Shown here in pieces: positions 8,433 through 17,664 of a DNA stretch of 64,000 nt. Made by a program: the position numbers and the translations under genes. This DNA comes from JAHQVI01 sp963727575 (GTDB lineage: Bacteria; Pseudomonadota; Alphaproteobacteria; Rhizobiales; Rhodomicrobiaceae), in assembly GCA_963727575.1 (NCBI GenBank), contig CAVSIA010000005.1, forward strand, positions 77,389 through 141,388, in the 5' to 3' direction. The stretch's first letter is position 1, and the number at the start of each line of letters is the position of its first letter. The notes beneath the pieces were generated by a model, which made no database searches, was not told the origin of the DNA, and saw nothing but the letters and a program-made list of their open reading frames with translations.

Positions 8433-9203
8433 ATGCGCATCCTGATCACCAATGACGACGGCATCGAAGCGCCGGGGCTGGACGTCCTGCACCAGATCGC
8501 CTCCGAACTCAGCGACGATGTCTGGACCGTCGCGCCCGAGACCGACCAGAGCGGCGCGGCGCATTCCCTGAGCGCTCCACGAGCCGCTGCGCCTGCGCCA
8601 GCTCGGCGAGCGCAGCTATGCCGTCAAGGGCACGCCGACCGACTGCGTGATCATGTGCGTGCGCCATATCCTCCACGACCAGAAGCCGGACCTGGTGCTC
8701 TCCGGCGTCAATGCCGGCCACAACATCGCCGACGACGTCACCTATTCCGGCACCATTGCCGGGCGCGATCGAGGGCACGCTGCTCGGCATTCCGTCGATC
8801 GCGCTCAGCCTTGCGCGCGAACTACGACAAGCGCAGCGAGCTGCGCTGGCAGACGCCGATGGCGCATGGCGCGCCGCTGATCCGCAAGCTGATCGATGCC
8901 GGCTGGCCGACGGATGTGATGATCAATGTGAATTTCCCCGATTGCGAGCCGGATGCTGTCCGCAACGTCAGCGTCACCCTGCAGGGCAAGCGCGACCAGG
9001 ACTATCTGCGCATCGTCGACCGGACCGACGCGCGCGGGCGGCCCTATTACTGGCTCGGCTTCAACCGGCAGCTCTCGCAGCCGGAGGAGGGCACGGATCT
9101 GTGGGCGCTCCGGCAGAATTTGATCTCGGTCACACCGCTGCATTTGAATTTGACGCATATCGAAACCTGCCGGAAACTGACGGCAGTTCTCGGAACCGGC
9201 TGA
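8433..9203 (+). CDS. surE: 5'/3'-nucleotidase SurE (three frame breaks)
   Basis: Metal-dependent phosphatase acting on nucleoside monophosphates, linked to stationary-phase survival. The start ATG 8433 gives MRILITNDDGIEAPGLDVL, which contains the metal-binding Asp-Asp of the family; gagga lies just upstream. Reading passes through three frames at about 8576, 8765 and 8820. Dropping one base at each site restores SLSAHEPLRLR, ...SGTIAGAIEGTLLG... and ...LARNYDKRS.... The C-terminus (NVNFPDCEPDAV, DLWALRQNLISVTPL) is intact. The order surE-pcm-nlpD-like matches the enterobacterial order. About 255 residues when repaired. Confidence 0.92.
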   Translation: MRILITNDDGIEAPGLDVLHQIASELSDDVWTVAPETDQSGAAHSLSAPRAAAPAPARRAQLCRQGHADRLRDHVRAPYPPRPEAGPGALRRQCRPQHRRRRHLFRHHCRARSRARCSAFRRSRSALRANYDKRSELRWQTPMAHGAPLIRKLIDAGWPTDVMINVNFPDCEPDAVRNVSVTLQGKRDQDYLRIVDRTDARGRPYYWLGFNRQLSQPEEGTDLWALRQNLISVTPLHLNLTHIETCRKLTAVLGTG

Positions 9204-9264
9204 GGAGCGGGCCCGTTGATCACAGATGCGAACCGGGAGGACGCGCGAAAGCTGCGTTGCGAGG

Positions 9265-9907
9265 ATGAACATCGAGGCCGAACGTGCGGCCGAACTCGTA
9301 GGACAGCTCCGTAAGCGCGGCATCCGTGACGAGCATGTCCTGGCGGCCGTGGAGGCCGTGCCTCGCGAACGGTTCGTCGAAGCCGAGGAATGGGGCGTCG
9401 CCTATGTCGACACTGCCCTGCCGATCGGATGCGGCCAGACCATTTCCCAGCCTTTCATCGTCTCCTATATGACCGAACAGCTCGGCGTCGAGCCCGATGA
9501 CGAGGTTCTGGAGATCGGCACCGGCTCGGGCTATCAGGCCGCCGTGCTCGCCCGGCTGTGCCGCCATGTCTACACCATCGAGCGCCACGCCCCGCTTCTG
9601 GATCAGGCGAGCCGCCGCTTCGACGACCTCGGCATCCGTAACATTACGGCCATCGTCGGCGACGGCAGCATGGGCTGGCCGGAGCCGCGGCTCTTCGACC
9701 GGATCATCGTCACGGCGGCGGCCTCCAGCATTCCGCAGCCGCTCGTCGATCAGCTTGGCGTCGGCGGGCGGATGATCTTGCCGGTGACGAGGCCGGTTCT
9801 CGGGTCAGAAGCTGGTTCTGGTGGAAAAGACGCCGTCCGGCGTCACCCGGAAGGACCTGCTGCCGGTCCGGTTCGTGCCGCTCGTCGCCTCCGAAAAGGG
9901 AAGTTGA
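9265..9907 (+). CDS. pcm: Protein-L-isoaspartate O-methyltransferase (frameshift near C-terminus)
   Basis: Uses S-adenosylmethionine to methylate isoaspartyl residues and start their repair. From ATG 9265: ERFV near the N-terminus, the conserved GQTISQPFIVSYMTEQL (about 52-68), SAM motif I VLEIGTGSGYQAAVLA, and IIVTAAASSIPQPLVDQL. Near 9803 an extra G shifts the frame. In the +1 frame the protein ends with QKLVLVEKTPSG...RFVPLV and stops at 9905-9907, giving the usual length of about 214 residues. The uncorrected frame runs to 9960 with an atypical basic tail. Follows surE by 61 bases. Confidence 0.92.
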
Positions 9908-10001
9908 GCGGACGGCTACCTATTCGCGTCAAAAACAGGCTCATTTTAAACATGTTTTAACTGGCGGGCTGCAAAACTTGCCTCGGATGTGAGGTGCGGC
10001 C

Positions 10002-12002
10002 ATGAAGTCCTGTCAGTTTTTGTTCCGGCGCCATATGCATGTTAAGCGTGTTGCGTCAGTTTGCAGTATCAGTCTTGCGGTCTCCCTGGCCGCGTGCAGT
10101 TCCCAGGGACTCTCCCTCGAAGAAACCGGATCGAGCAACTATGCCCACAATACGCGGGGCACGGTGCTGATCCCGTCCGAGCCGGTTTACGGCTATCCGG
10201 ACAAGGACGCGGCGGCGAGCGATCATCGCGCCCCGTTCAATACTGCTGATGCAAGTCTCGGTGCCAGTGCGGCGCCGACGTCAATTCAGCGGACATCGCT
10301 CGCCCCGGTGCGCACGGCGTCCTACGACGCGCCTGCCGGCGGCAATTATCTCGGCAACAGCTATGCCATGGGGCCCGTCACACACGACGGCGGCGGCGCT
10401 GAGCCACATTCGGCAGCCGGACCGCGCTATGCGCAGGCCGGGCCGCCGGTCTATTACGACCGGTCGCAGGGCTACAAGCCGCCCTACTACGACCACAAGC
10501 CGGAGCGGCCGCGTTACGATGCGCCACCGCCGGAAGATCATCACGCGTCCCACGACGGGGACGGTGACGGCGGCTATGTCGTCGTCCAGGGCGACACGCT
10601 TTTCGGTATTTCCAAGCGTTTGGGCATCAGCGCGCGGGATCTGGCGGAGCTGAACGGCCTGACTGGCGCGACGATCTATGCGGGCCAGCGCCTGCGTGTC
10701 CGCGGCGGCCCGAAATACACCGCCGCCAGCGAGGATCATGCCCCGCGGCATTACGACGCCCCAAGCCCGGCCGAGGATCATCGGGCGCGGCATTACGAGG
10801 CGCCTGGCCGCCCCGCCGGTTACGACCGATATGCCGACGACGACCGCAAGGCGCCGCCGCCGGATTATTCGTCCTACCGGGATCGCAATTCGGGCACGAG
10901 CTACAGCGACTACAAGGCCCATCGCAAATATGAGGCCGAAGCCAATGTCGATGCCGAGGATGATCGTCCCGACGATCGCCCGAACGACCGGTATGACGCG
11001 CGGCCCTCGCATGAGGACCGGTACGCCAGCCGCTACGAGCCACCGGCGAACTATCGCCGCGACGAGCGTCATGTGCGTGAATACCGCAAGCCGAAGGAGG
11101 CCTACGACACCTATTCGGTTCAGCGCGGCGATACGCTCTACACGATCGCCGAGCGCAATGGCGTGAGCCATCGCGAGCTGGCGGACTATAACGACGTTCC
11201 GCCGAACGCGACCCTCTATCCGGGCCAGGTCCTGCATATCCCCAAGGGCCGCGGCTATGATTGGGGCCGCAACCGGCGCCGCGACGACGGCGAGGACTAC
11301 AGCAACCGCCGGTCGCCGCCGCGCGACGACCGGGGTGGATATGGCCGCCGCGTGCCTTATTCGCAGAACGCGCCGGAGAAGAAGCCCGGAGCCGAGGAGC
11401 GCCGCGTGGCCAAGGCCGACGTGCCGGTCCCCGCCGACCGCGAGAAGGCCGAAAAGCAGCCCGCGCCGAAGGCCGAGCCGGCATCGGCTCCCGCCGAGGA
11501 AAAGCGCGGCGAGCCGGTCCTTGCCGCCCATCGCGACGTCGACCCCAAGGCCGGTCAGCCGGCCGCCGCGGACGACACGAAGGCGTGCCAGTCGCTGCTG
11601 ACGCAGCCGGTTGCCCGCAGCGACAAAACTTTCCGCGAGCCGGTCCAGGGGCTGATCGTGGCCAAGTTCGGCACGTCGAAAGATGGCACCTTCAATGACG
11701 GCATCGACTTCTCGGTACCGAAAGGAACGCCGGTCAAGGCGGCCGAGAACGGCGTCGTCGCCTATGCGGGCAACGAGCTGCCCGGCTTCGGCAATCTGGT
11801 GCTGGTGCGGCATGCCGATGGCTACGTTACCGCCTACGCTCACAATGAGGAGCTGATGGTCAACCGGTGCGACATCGTCAAGCGCGGCCAGATCATCGCC
11901 AAGGCGGGCGCGACGGGCAAGGTTACCCAGCCGCAGCTTCATTTCGAGCTGCGCAAGGACTCCAAAGCCGTCGATCCTGAAGGATTCTTTTCCCGGTCGT
12001 GA
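10002..12002 (+). CDS. NlpD-like LysM/LytM lipoprotein
   Basis: Envelope lipoprotein that probably activates cell-wall amidases at division. 666 residues, intact. A lipoprotein signal ends in LAAC (about residue 32); gagg at 9991-9994 supports the ATG at 10002, with an alternative ATG at 10035. Two LysM domains follow (VVVQGDTLFGISKRLGISAR near 198 and YSVQRGDTLYTIAERNGVSH near 370), separated by a long Tyr/Asp/Pro/His-rich low-complexity region. The C-terminal LytM (M23) domain has NDGIDFS where active enzymes have HxGxD, so the first zinc-ligand His is Asn as in E. coli NlpD. Position after surE-pcm is the same as in E. coli. I infer a non-enzymatic activator role. Confidence 0.9.
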   Translation: MKSCQFLFRRHMHVKRVASVCSISLAVSLAACSSQGLSLEETGSSNYAHNTRGTVLIPSEPVYGYPDKDAAASDHRAPFNTADASLGASAAPTSIQRTSLAPVRTASYDAPAGGNYLGNSYAMGPVTHDGGGAEPHSAAGPRYAQAGPPVYYDRSQGYKPPYYDHKPERPRYDAPPPEDHHASHDGDGDGGYVVVQGDTLFGISKRLGISARDLAELNGLTGATIYAGQRLRVRGGPKYTAASEDHAPRHYDAPSPAEDHRARHYEAPGRPAGYDRYADDDRKAPPPDYSSYRDRNSGTSYSDYKAHRKYEAEANVDAEDDRPDDRPNDRYDARPSHEDRYASRYEPPANYRRDERHVREYRKPKEAYDTYSVQRGDTLYTIAERNGVSHRELADYNDVPPNATLYPGQVLHIPKGRGYDWGRNRRRDDGEDYSNRRSPPRDDRGGYGRRVPYSQNAPEKKPGAEERRVAKADVPVPADREKAEKQPAPKAEPASAPAEEKRGEPVLAAHRDVDPKAGQPAAADDTKACQSLLTQPVARSDKTFREPVQGLIVAKFGTSKDGTFNDGIDFSVPKGTPVKAAENGVVAYAGNELPGFGNLVLVRHADGYVTAYAHNEELMVNRCDIVKRGQIIAKAGATGKVTQPQLHFELRKDSKAVDPEGFFSRS

Positions 12003-12025
12003 CTCTCCCCTGTCCTGACCGTATG

Positions 12026-12057
12026 CCCCGGCGGTTGCCCCCAACCGCCGGGGTTTT
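12026..12057 (+). terminator. Rho-independent terminator after the nlpD-like gene
   Basis: An 11-bp perfect stem, ccccggcggtt paired with aaccgccgggg (12026-12036 / 12043-12053), is followed by tttt. It lies 24 bases after the stop and before the convergent DUF815 gene. Confidence 0.85.
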
Positions 12058-12108
12058 CGCGTTTTCGGCGCGTTGCCGGCGCAAGCGATCCCGCCGGGAC
12101 GGCGCGGC

Positions 12109-13017
12109 TCAACCGAGCTGCTTGCCTTCGCGTCCGGCGACGTCCTGGATGAATTGCCAAGCGACGCGCCCCGAGCGCGAGCCGCGCGACATCGCCCATT
12201 GCAGCGCATCGGCGCGGAGCTTGTCGCGGTCGGCGGCGAGGCCGAAATGATCGGCATAGGCGGCGACCATGTCGAGGAAATCGGCCTGGGAGCAATTGTG
12301 GAAGCCGAGCCAGAGCCCGAACCGGTCCGACAGCGAGACCTTCTCCTCCACCGCCTCGGACGGGCTGATCGCCGTCGAGCGCTCGTTTTCCATCATGTCG
12401 CGGGGCAGAAGATGGCGGCGGTTCGAGGTGGCGTAGAAGATTACGTTATCCGGGCGGCCCTCGATGCCGCCCTCCAGAACGGCTTTCAGCGATTTGTACG
12501 AGGTGTCGTCGGCGTCGAATGACAGATCGTCGCAGAACATAATGAAGCGGTGCGGCGATTTGCGCAGATAAGCAAGGCACGCCGGCAGACTGGCGATCTC
12601 CTCGCGGTGAATCTCGATCAGCTTAAGCTGGCTGCCGGTTTCGGCCGCAACGGCCGCGTGGACCGCTTTGACGAGCGAACTCTTGCCCATGCCTCGTGCG
12701 CCCCAGAGCAGGGCGTTGTTCGCCGGAAAGCCGCGGGCGAATCGCTCGGTGTTCTCCACCAGCGTCGCGCGCATCTGATCGACGGACTTCAGCAGGGAAA
12801 TCGGCACCCGGTTGACCTTGGCGACCGGGATGAAGCCCTCGGGCGAAGCCTGCCAGATAAAGGCTTCTGCGGCGGCAAAGTCGGGCTGGGCAGGCGGCGG
12901 CGGGGCGAGACGATCGAGCGCGTCGGCGATCCGGTCCAGCGCGGCACGGGCCGCCGGATCGGTCGTCAAGGGCAGGTCCGCCAAGTGGGGGTCGCGGGCT
13001 GACATAGGGCTTTCCAA
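12109..13017 (-). CDS. DUF815-family AAA ATPase
   Basis: P-loop ATPase of the DUF815 family, whose cellular role is not established. 302 residues, intact. Walker A is GARGMGKSSL (about 105-114), and a Walker-B-like strand is RFIMFCDDLSF (about 157-167). The C-terminal AAA helical region has DRFGLWLGFHNCSQADFLDM. The N-terminal 60 residues are Pro/Ala-rich. Convergent with the nlpD-like gene and divergent from yajC. A second in-frame ATG 12 bases further in (13005) is an alternative start. Confidence 0.88.
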   Translation of the reverse strand: MESPMSARDPHLADLPLTTDPAARAALDRIADALDRLAPPPPAQPDFAAAEAFIWQASPEGFIPVAKVNRVPISLLKSVDQMRATLVENTERFARGFPANNALLWGARGMGKSSLVKAVHAAVAAETGSQLKLIEIHREEIASLPACLAYLRKSPHRFIMFCDDLSFDADDTSYKSLKAVLEGGIEGRPDNVIFYATSNRRHLLPRDMMENERSTAISPSEAVEEKVSLSDRFGLWLGFHNCSQADFLDMVAAYADHFGLAADRDKLRADALQWAMSRGSRSGRVAWQFIQDVAGREGKQLG

Positions 13018-13243
13018 ATCTGCGTTTCAAGGTTGTAAGGTGCTGAAAGGACCAAGTCGGGCGATTTTCGTCAAGTGCTGGTAGGAAATTAGCCATTCAG
13101 CACTAGCCGCGCCAACGATCTCGCGCTATTGAGGGGGCGCCAATTCCCTCTTCTTTGGCCGTTGCATCGTCAGGCGACGCCATTATATTCGCCAAAACTC
13201 TCGATGTTCCGCTAGGCATCCGCCGGACGGACGCGGCGACTCC

Positions 13244-13250
13244 AAGGAGG
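13244..13250 (+). promoter_or_regulatory. Strong ribosome binding site of yajC
   Basis: aaggagg lies ten bases before the yajC ATG and fixes that start. The 243-base interval 13018-13260 should also hold the promoters of the divergent DUF815 gene and the yajC-secDF operon, but I could not place them with confidence. Confidence 0.75.
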
Positions 13251-13260
13251 TCTCATACCG

Positions 13261-13728
13261 ATGTTCATTACGGAAGCCTACGCCCAGGCCGGAGCAGGGC
13301 CCGGCGGCAGTTCGATGCTGTTCCAGCTTCTGCCGTTCGTCATGATCCTTGCGATCATGTATTTTCTCATTATCCGGCCGCAGCAGAAGCGCGTGAAGAC
13401 CCATCAGGACATGATCGGGTCGATTCGGCGCGGCGATACGGTGGTGACGGCGGGCGGCATGGTTGGCAAGGTTTCCAAGCTGATCGGCGACGCCGAGCTG
13501 CAGGTCGAGCTGGCCGAAGGCGTCAAGGTCCGCGTGGTCCGCAGCACCATCGCCGAAGTGCGCACCCGGGGCGACGTCCGCGAGGCCGCGGCGCGTCAGG
13601 CGCTCTCCAAGAAGAGCAAGGACGTCGAAGAAGAGGCCGACGCGCTTGAGGACGATCTCGCCGAGGGCGATGCCGCAAACGCCGGCGCCGTAGAAAAAGG
13701 AACCGCGGCGGCCAATCGCGACCGTTAG
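13261..13728 (+). CDS. yajC: Preprotein translocase subunit YajC
   Basis: Small membrane subunit of the SecDF-YajC accessory complex. 155 residues: one transmembrane helix (MLFQLLPFVMILAIMYFLI, about 20-38), then IRPQQKRVKTHQDMI, the family signature, a beta-rich RRGDTVVTAGGMVGKV core, and an Ala/Glu-rich tail longer than in E. coli. Starts the yajC-secD-secF operon. Confidence 0.95.
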   Translation: MFITEAYAQAGAGPGGSSMLFQLLPFVMILAIMYFLIIRPQQKRVKTHQDMIGSIRRGDTVVTAGGMVGKVSKLIGDAELQVELAEGVKVRVVRSTIAEVRTRGDVREAAARQALSKKSKDVEEEADALEDDLAEGDAANAGAVEKGTAAANRDR

Positions 13729-13800
13729 GGACGATCAGGCGCGGGAGGGCGCCGTCCCTTAAGGTCCGAACGAACAAACACGTCCCGAAGGCAGGCATCG

Positions 13801-15404
13801 ATGCTCTATTTCAACCGCTGGAAAACGATTGCGATCGTGGCGATCTCGTTCGCCGGGGTCCTGTTCGCACTGCCCAATCTGTTCCAGCCCAGCCAGCTCC
13901 AGACGCTTCCGAGCTGGATGCAGATGCGCATGCCGCTCGGTCTTGATCTGCAGGGCGGCTCGCATCTTCTTCTGCAGATGGACACCAACGAGCTGCGCAA
14001 CGACCAGCTCGAAATCGCTGACGGGCGACGTGCGCGAGACGCTGCGCAAGGCGGGAATCGGATATTCCGGCCTCGGCAAGGCAGGCGAAGAGATCCGCGT
14101 CACCATCCGCAAGCCGGATCAGGTCGAGTCGGCGGTCACGGCGCTGCGCAAGCTCATTCAGCCGGTTTCCACCTCCTTCCTGCGCGGCTCGAATGCCGAT
14201 CTCGAGATCACGCGCGGCGATGGCAACACCATTCGCCTGAAGCCGACCGAGCCCGCCATCGTGGAGCGCACCAGCGCCGCGGTCGGGCTCGGCGATCGAG
14301 ACCATCCGCCGCCGCGTCGACGCGCTGGGCACCACCGATCCCACCATTCAACGCCAGGGCCAGGACCGCATTCTGCTTCAGGTCCCCGGCTTCAACGACC
14401 CCGCACAGCTCAAGGAGCTGGTCGGCAAGACCGCGAAGTTGACCTTTCATCTCGTCGACCAGTCGATGAGCGCCTCGGAAGCCGCGGCCGGCAGCCCGCC
14501 GCCCGGCTCCGCGATCTACCAATCGCAGAGCCCTGGCGAGCCGTCCTACCTTCTGCAGCGCCGCACCATCGTCAGCGGCGAGGATCTGGTCGACTCCCAG
14601 CCCGGTTTCGACCAACGCACCAGCGAACCGATCGTCTCCTTCCGCTTCAACTCCTCGGGTGCCACGCGTTTCGGGCGGGTGACGCAGGCGAATGTCGGCC
14701 GGCCGTTCGCCATCGTTCTCGACGACAAGGTGATTTCCGCCCCCGTCATCCGTGAGCCGATCCTCGGCGGTTCGGGGCAGATCTCCGGAAACTTCACCGT
14801 TCAGGAAGCCAATAATCTGGCGATCCTGCTGCGGTCCGGCGCGCTTCCCGCCTCGCTGCAGGTGATCGAGGAGCGCTCCGTCGGCGCGAGCCTTGGCGCC
14901 GACTCCATCGACGCCGGCGAGATCGCCGCGATCGTCGCCTTCCTTCTGGTGGTGGGGCTCATGGTTGCCGGCTACGGGCTGTTCGGCATCTTTGCGGTCG
15001 TTGCCCTGGTCGTGAACGTCGCGCTGATCGTTGCCGTGCTCTCCGTTCTGCAGGCGACGCTGACCTTGCCCGGTATTGCCGGTATCGCGCTGACCATGGG
15101 CGTGGCCGTCGACTCCAACGTGCTGATCTTCGAGCGAATACGCGAGGAAATACGCTCCGGAAAATCGACGATCCTGGCCATCGAAGCGGGCTTCTCGCGA
15201 GCCTATTCGACCATCATCAACTCCAATTTGACCGGCCTGCTCGGCGGCATCATCCTGTTCTGGCTCGGCGTCGGACCGGTCCGCGGCTTCGCCGTCACGC
15301 TGTGCATCGGCATTCTGGCATCGATGTTCACCGCGATCACGCTGACCCGCCTGCTGATCGTCGAGTGGTTGCGCCTGGCGCGCCCGCAAACGGTTCCAAT
15401 TTGA
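13801..15404 (+). CDS. secD: Protein translocase subunit SecD (two frame breaks)
   Basis: RND-superfamily membrane protein that uses the proton gradient to help complete Sec export. N-terminal transmembrane segment, then MPLGLDLQGGSHLLLQMD, the family signature. Frame changes occur near 14030 (extra G; restores ...DGDVRETLRKAG...) and near 14290 (extra C; restores ...GSAIETIRRRVDALG). The C-terminal half from 14439 is continuous and includes EERSVGASLGADSI, the following transmembrane helices and MGVAVDSNVLIFERIREE. About 534 residues when repaired. secF follows after 10 bases. Confidence 0.95.
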
Positions 15405-15414
15405 GGACTGGCCC

Positions 15415-16377
15415 ATGGCCTTCGCATTCAAGCCGATAGAATTCGTTCCGCAGAACACCAAGATTCCGTTCACGTCCTATTTTCGGGTGTGCATGGCGGT
15501 GTCGAGTGCGCTGATCGTCGCCACGGTCATATTGCTGGCCACGGTCGGGCTCAATTTCGGCATCGACTTCCGCGGCGGCACGATGATCGAAATCCGCACC
15601 ACCGACGGGCCGGCCGACCTGGCGGCGATCCGCGCCAAGCTCGGCAATCTCGGCCTCGGCGAGATCCAGATTCAGGAATTCGGCGCGCCGAACGAGGTGC
15701 TCATCCGCGTCGCCGAGCAACCGGGCGGCGAACAGGCACAGCAGGAAGCGGTCAAGACCATCGAAGGCGTGCTCGGCTCGAACTTCGAGCGCCGCCAGAC
15801 CCAGGTGGTCGGCGCGACGGTGTCCGGCGAGCTTGTCCAGCAGGCGCTGATTGCGCTGGTGCTGACCTGCCTGGGCATTTTCATCTATGTCTGGTTCCGC
15901 TTCGAATGGCAGTTCGCGCTCGGCGCGGTCGTCGCGCTGTTCCACGATGTCTTCATCACGGTCGGCGTGTTCTCGGCGACGCAGCTCGATTTCGACCTGA
16001 CCATCGTTGCGGCGCTGCTGACCATTCTCGGCTACTCGATCAACGACACGGTCGTGATCTATGACCGGATCCGCGAGAACCTGCGCAAATTCAAGAAGAA
16101 GCCGCTGCCCGAGCTGATCGACCTGTCGGTCAATGAAACACTGTCGCGCACGGTGATGACGACGGGCACGACGTTGCTCGCGCTTCTCGCCCTGTATATT
16201 TTCGGCGGCGAGGTTATCCGCGGATTTACCTTCGGCATTCTGTTCGGCATCGTCATCGGCACCTATTCGTCGGTGTTCATCGCCTCGCCCTTCCTCCTGC
16301 TGCTCGGCGTCAAGCGCGACTGGAGCGGCGTGAAGGCGCCGTCGCCCGGATCGGAGCGCCGCACCGCGGATGTCTGA
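15415..16377 (+). CDS. secF: Protein translocase subunit SecF
   Basis: Partner of SecD. 320 residues, intact. The signature GIDFRGGTMIEIRT follows the first transmembrane helix; a periplasmic domain and five C-terminal helices follow, with ILGYSINDTVVIYDRIRENL carrying the conserved Asp/Arg. Same operon as yajC and secD. Confidence 0.96.
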   Translation: MAFAFKPIEFVPQNTKIPFTSYFRVCMAVSSALIVATVILLATVGLNFGIDFRGGTMIEIRTTDGPADLAAIRAKLGNLGLGEIQIQEFGAPNEVLIRVAEQPGGEQAQQEAVKTIEGVLGSNFERRQTQVVGATVSGELVQQALIALVLTCLGIFIYVWFRFEWQFALGAVVALFHDVFITVGVFSATQLDFDLTIVAALLTILGYSINDTVVIYDRIRENLRKFKKKPLPELIDLSVNETLSRTVMTTGTTLLALLALYIFGGEVIRGFTFGILFGIVIGTYSSVFIASPFLLLLGVKRDWSGVKAPSPGSERRTADV

Positions 16378-16383
16378 CGCGCC

Positions 16384-16761
16384 ATGAACCTGCCCCCGCC
16401 ACTGCTGACCGGGCGCCCGCCGATTTCCGGTTATGGGCGCGGCGGCTTCCGCATCGGCGGGCTCGAGCATGCCGGTTCCATCCTGATCCTGCCCGAAGGC
16501 GTGTTCGCCTGGCCCATCGATGCGATGAGCCGGCTTGACGCCGACGCCCTCGCGCCGGTCGTCGCCCAGGGCGCGCCGCTCGGTTTCCTGATCCTGGGCA
16601 CCGGCGAATCGCAGATCTTTCCCGATCCCGCCCTGCGCCGGACCTTCGCCGAGGCGAGCCTCGGCCTCGACGCCATGGACACCGGTGCCGCCTGCCGCAC
16701 CTACAATATTCTGCTCGCCGAGGAACGCGTCTTTGCTGCGGCACTGATCGCCATATCGTAA
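16384..16761 (+). CDS. Mth938-fold (DUF498) protein
   Basis: Small single-domain protein of 125 residues, resembling the Mth938/NDUFAF3 family; mitochondrial NDUFAF3 is a complex I assembly factor. Features include GYGRGGFRIGG, SILILPEGVFAWP and FLILGTGESQIF. It starts six bases after secF and ends two bases before the phytoene-synthase-like gene. NDUFAF6 is homologous to that neighbour, so the two may be bacterial relatives of two complex I assembly factors sitting side by side. That functional link is inference from family membership. Confidence 0.85.
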   Translation: MNLPPPLLTGRPPISGYGRGGFRIGGLEHAGSILILPEGVFAWPIDAMSRLDADALAPVVAQGAPLGFLILGTGESQIFPDPALRRTFAEASLGLDAMDTGAACRTYNILLAEERVFAAALIAIS

Positions 16762-16763
16762 TC

Positions 16764-17649
16764 ATGCTCGCCAGGAGCGAAGCACAAGGACCGCGCGTGG
16801 CCAAGGCGGCGCCAGACCATAGCGGCTACATCCGCGATCTTGTCCGCGCCGGGGACCAGGACCGCTATTGGTCGGCGCTGTTGGCGCCGGAACCCGCCCG
16901 CGGCGATCTTCTCGCCCTCTATGCCTTTCACCTCGAACTCGCCCGGATTCCCGGACAGATCAGCCAGCCGCAGCTCGGGGAAATCCGCCTCCAATGGTGG
17001 CGGGACGCGCTCGCCGCGGCATTGAGCGGAGAGGACGCCGATCATCCGGTGCTGATCGCGCTGGTCGAGGCGGACCAGCGCCGGCCATGGCGCGCAGGAT
17101 CTGCTGATGGGGATGATCGAGGCGCGGAGCCTTGAGCTGGACGAGGCCGGTTTCGCCGATTTCGCCGCTCTGCAAGCCTATCTGGACCTGACCGCGGGGG
17201 CCGTGTTCCACCTCGGCGCCGAACGGCTCGGGGCGTCGGGCGATCTGTCGGCGCTGAGCGCGGAGGCAGCGACGGCATACGGCCTCACGGGCCTGATGCG
17301 GGCGCTGCCCTATCATGCCGCACACGGGACGTTGTTCCTGCCGCAAAGCCTGCTCGCCGCCCACGGCCTGCACCCGAACGCGATCCTCGCCGGCAGCGAC
17401 AATGCAGATCTGCGCGCCGCCCTGCGCGACGTCGCCGCTCGCGCGAGCGGGGCGCTGGCGCGCTTCCGCGGTGAAGCGTTGCGGCTGCCGCGCGCGGCGC
17501 GGCCGGCCTTCCTTCCCGTCGCGCTGACCGGGCCTTATCTGCAGCGCATGGCCGACCCTGCGCGGCAGATCTTCGGCGAAATCGTCGAGCTCAATCCGCT
17601 GCGACGCTATTGGCTGATCTGGCGCGGGTTCCTGACCGGCCGGTTCTGA
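16764..17649 (+). CDS. Squalene/phytoene synthase family protein, NDUFAF6-like (frameshift)
   Basis: Homologue of trans-isoprenyl synthases, about 290 residues when repaired. The N-terminal part (DRYWSALLAPEPARGDLLAL, about 32-51) and the C-terminal part from 17107 (LLMGMIEARSLELDEAGFAD) lie in two frames joined near 17085 by an apparent extra base. The N-terminal region lacks an obvious Asp-rich DxxxD substrate site, so classical phytoene synthesis is doubtful, and no carotenoid genes are nearby. The pairing with the upstream Mth938 protein favours the NDUFAF6-like branch. Confidence 0.78.
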
Positions 17650-17664
17650 GCGCCGCCCGGCGGA

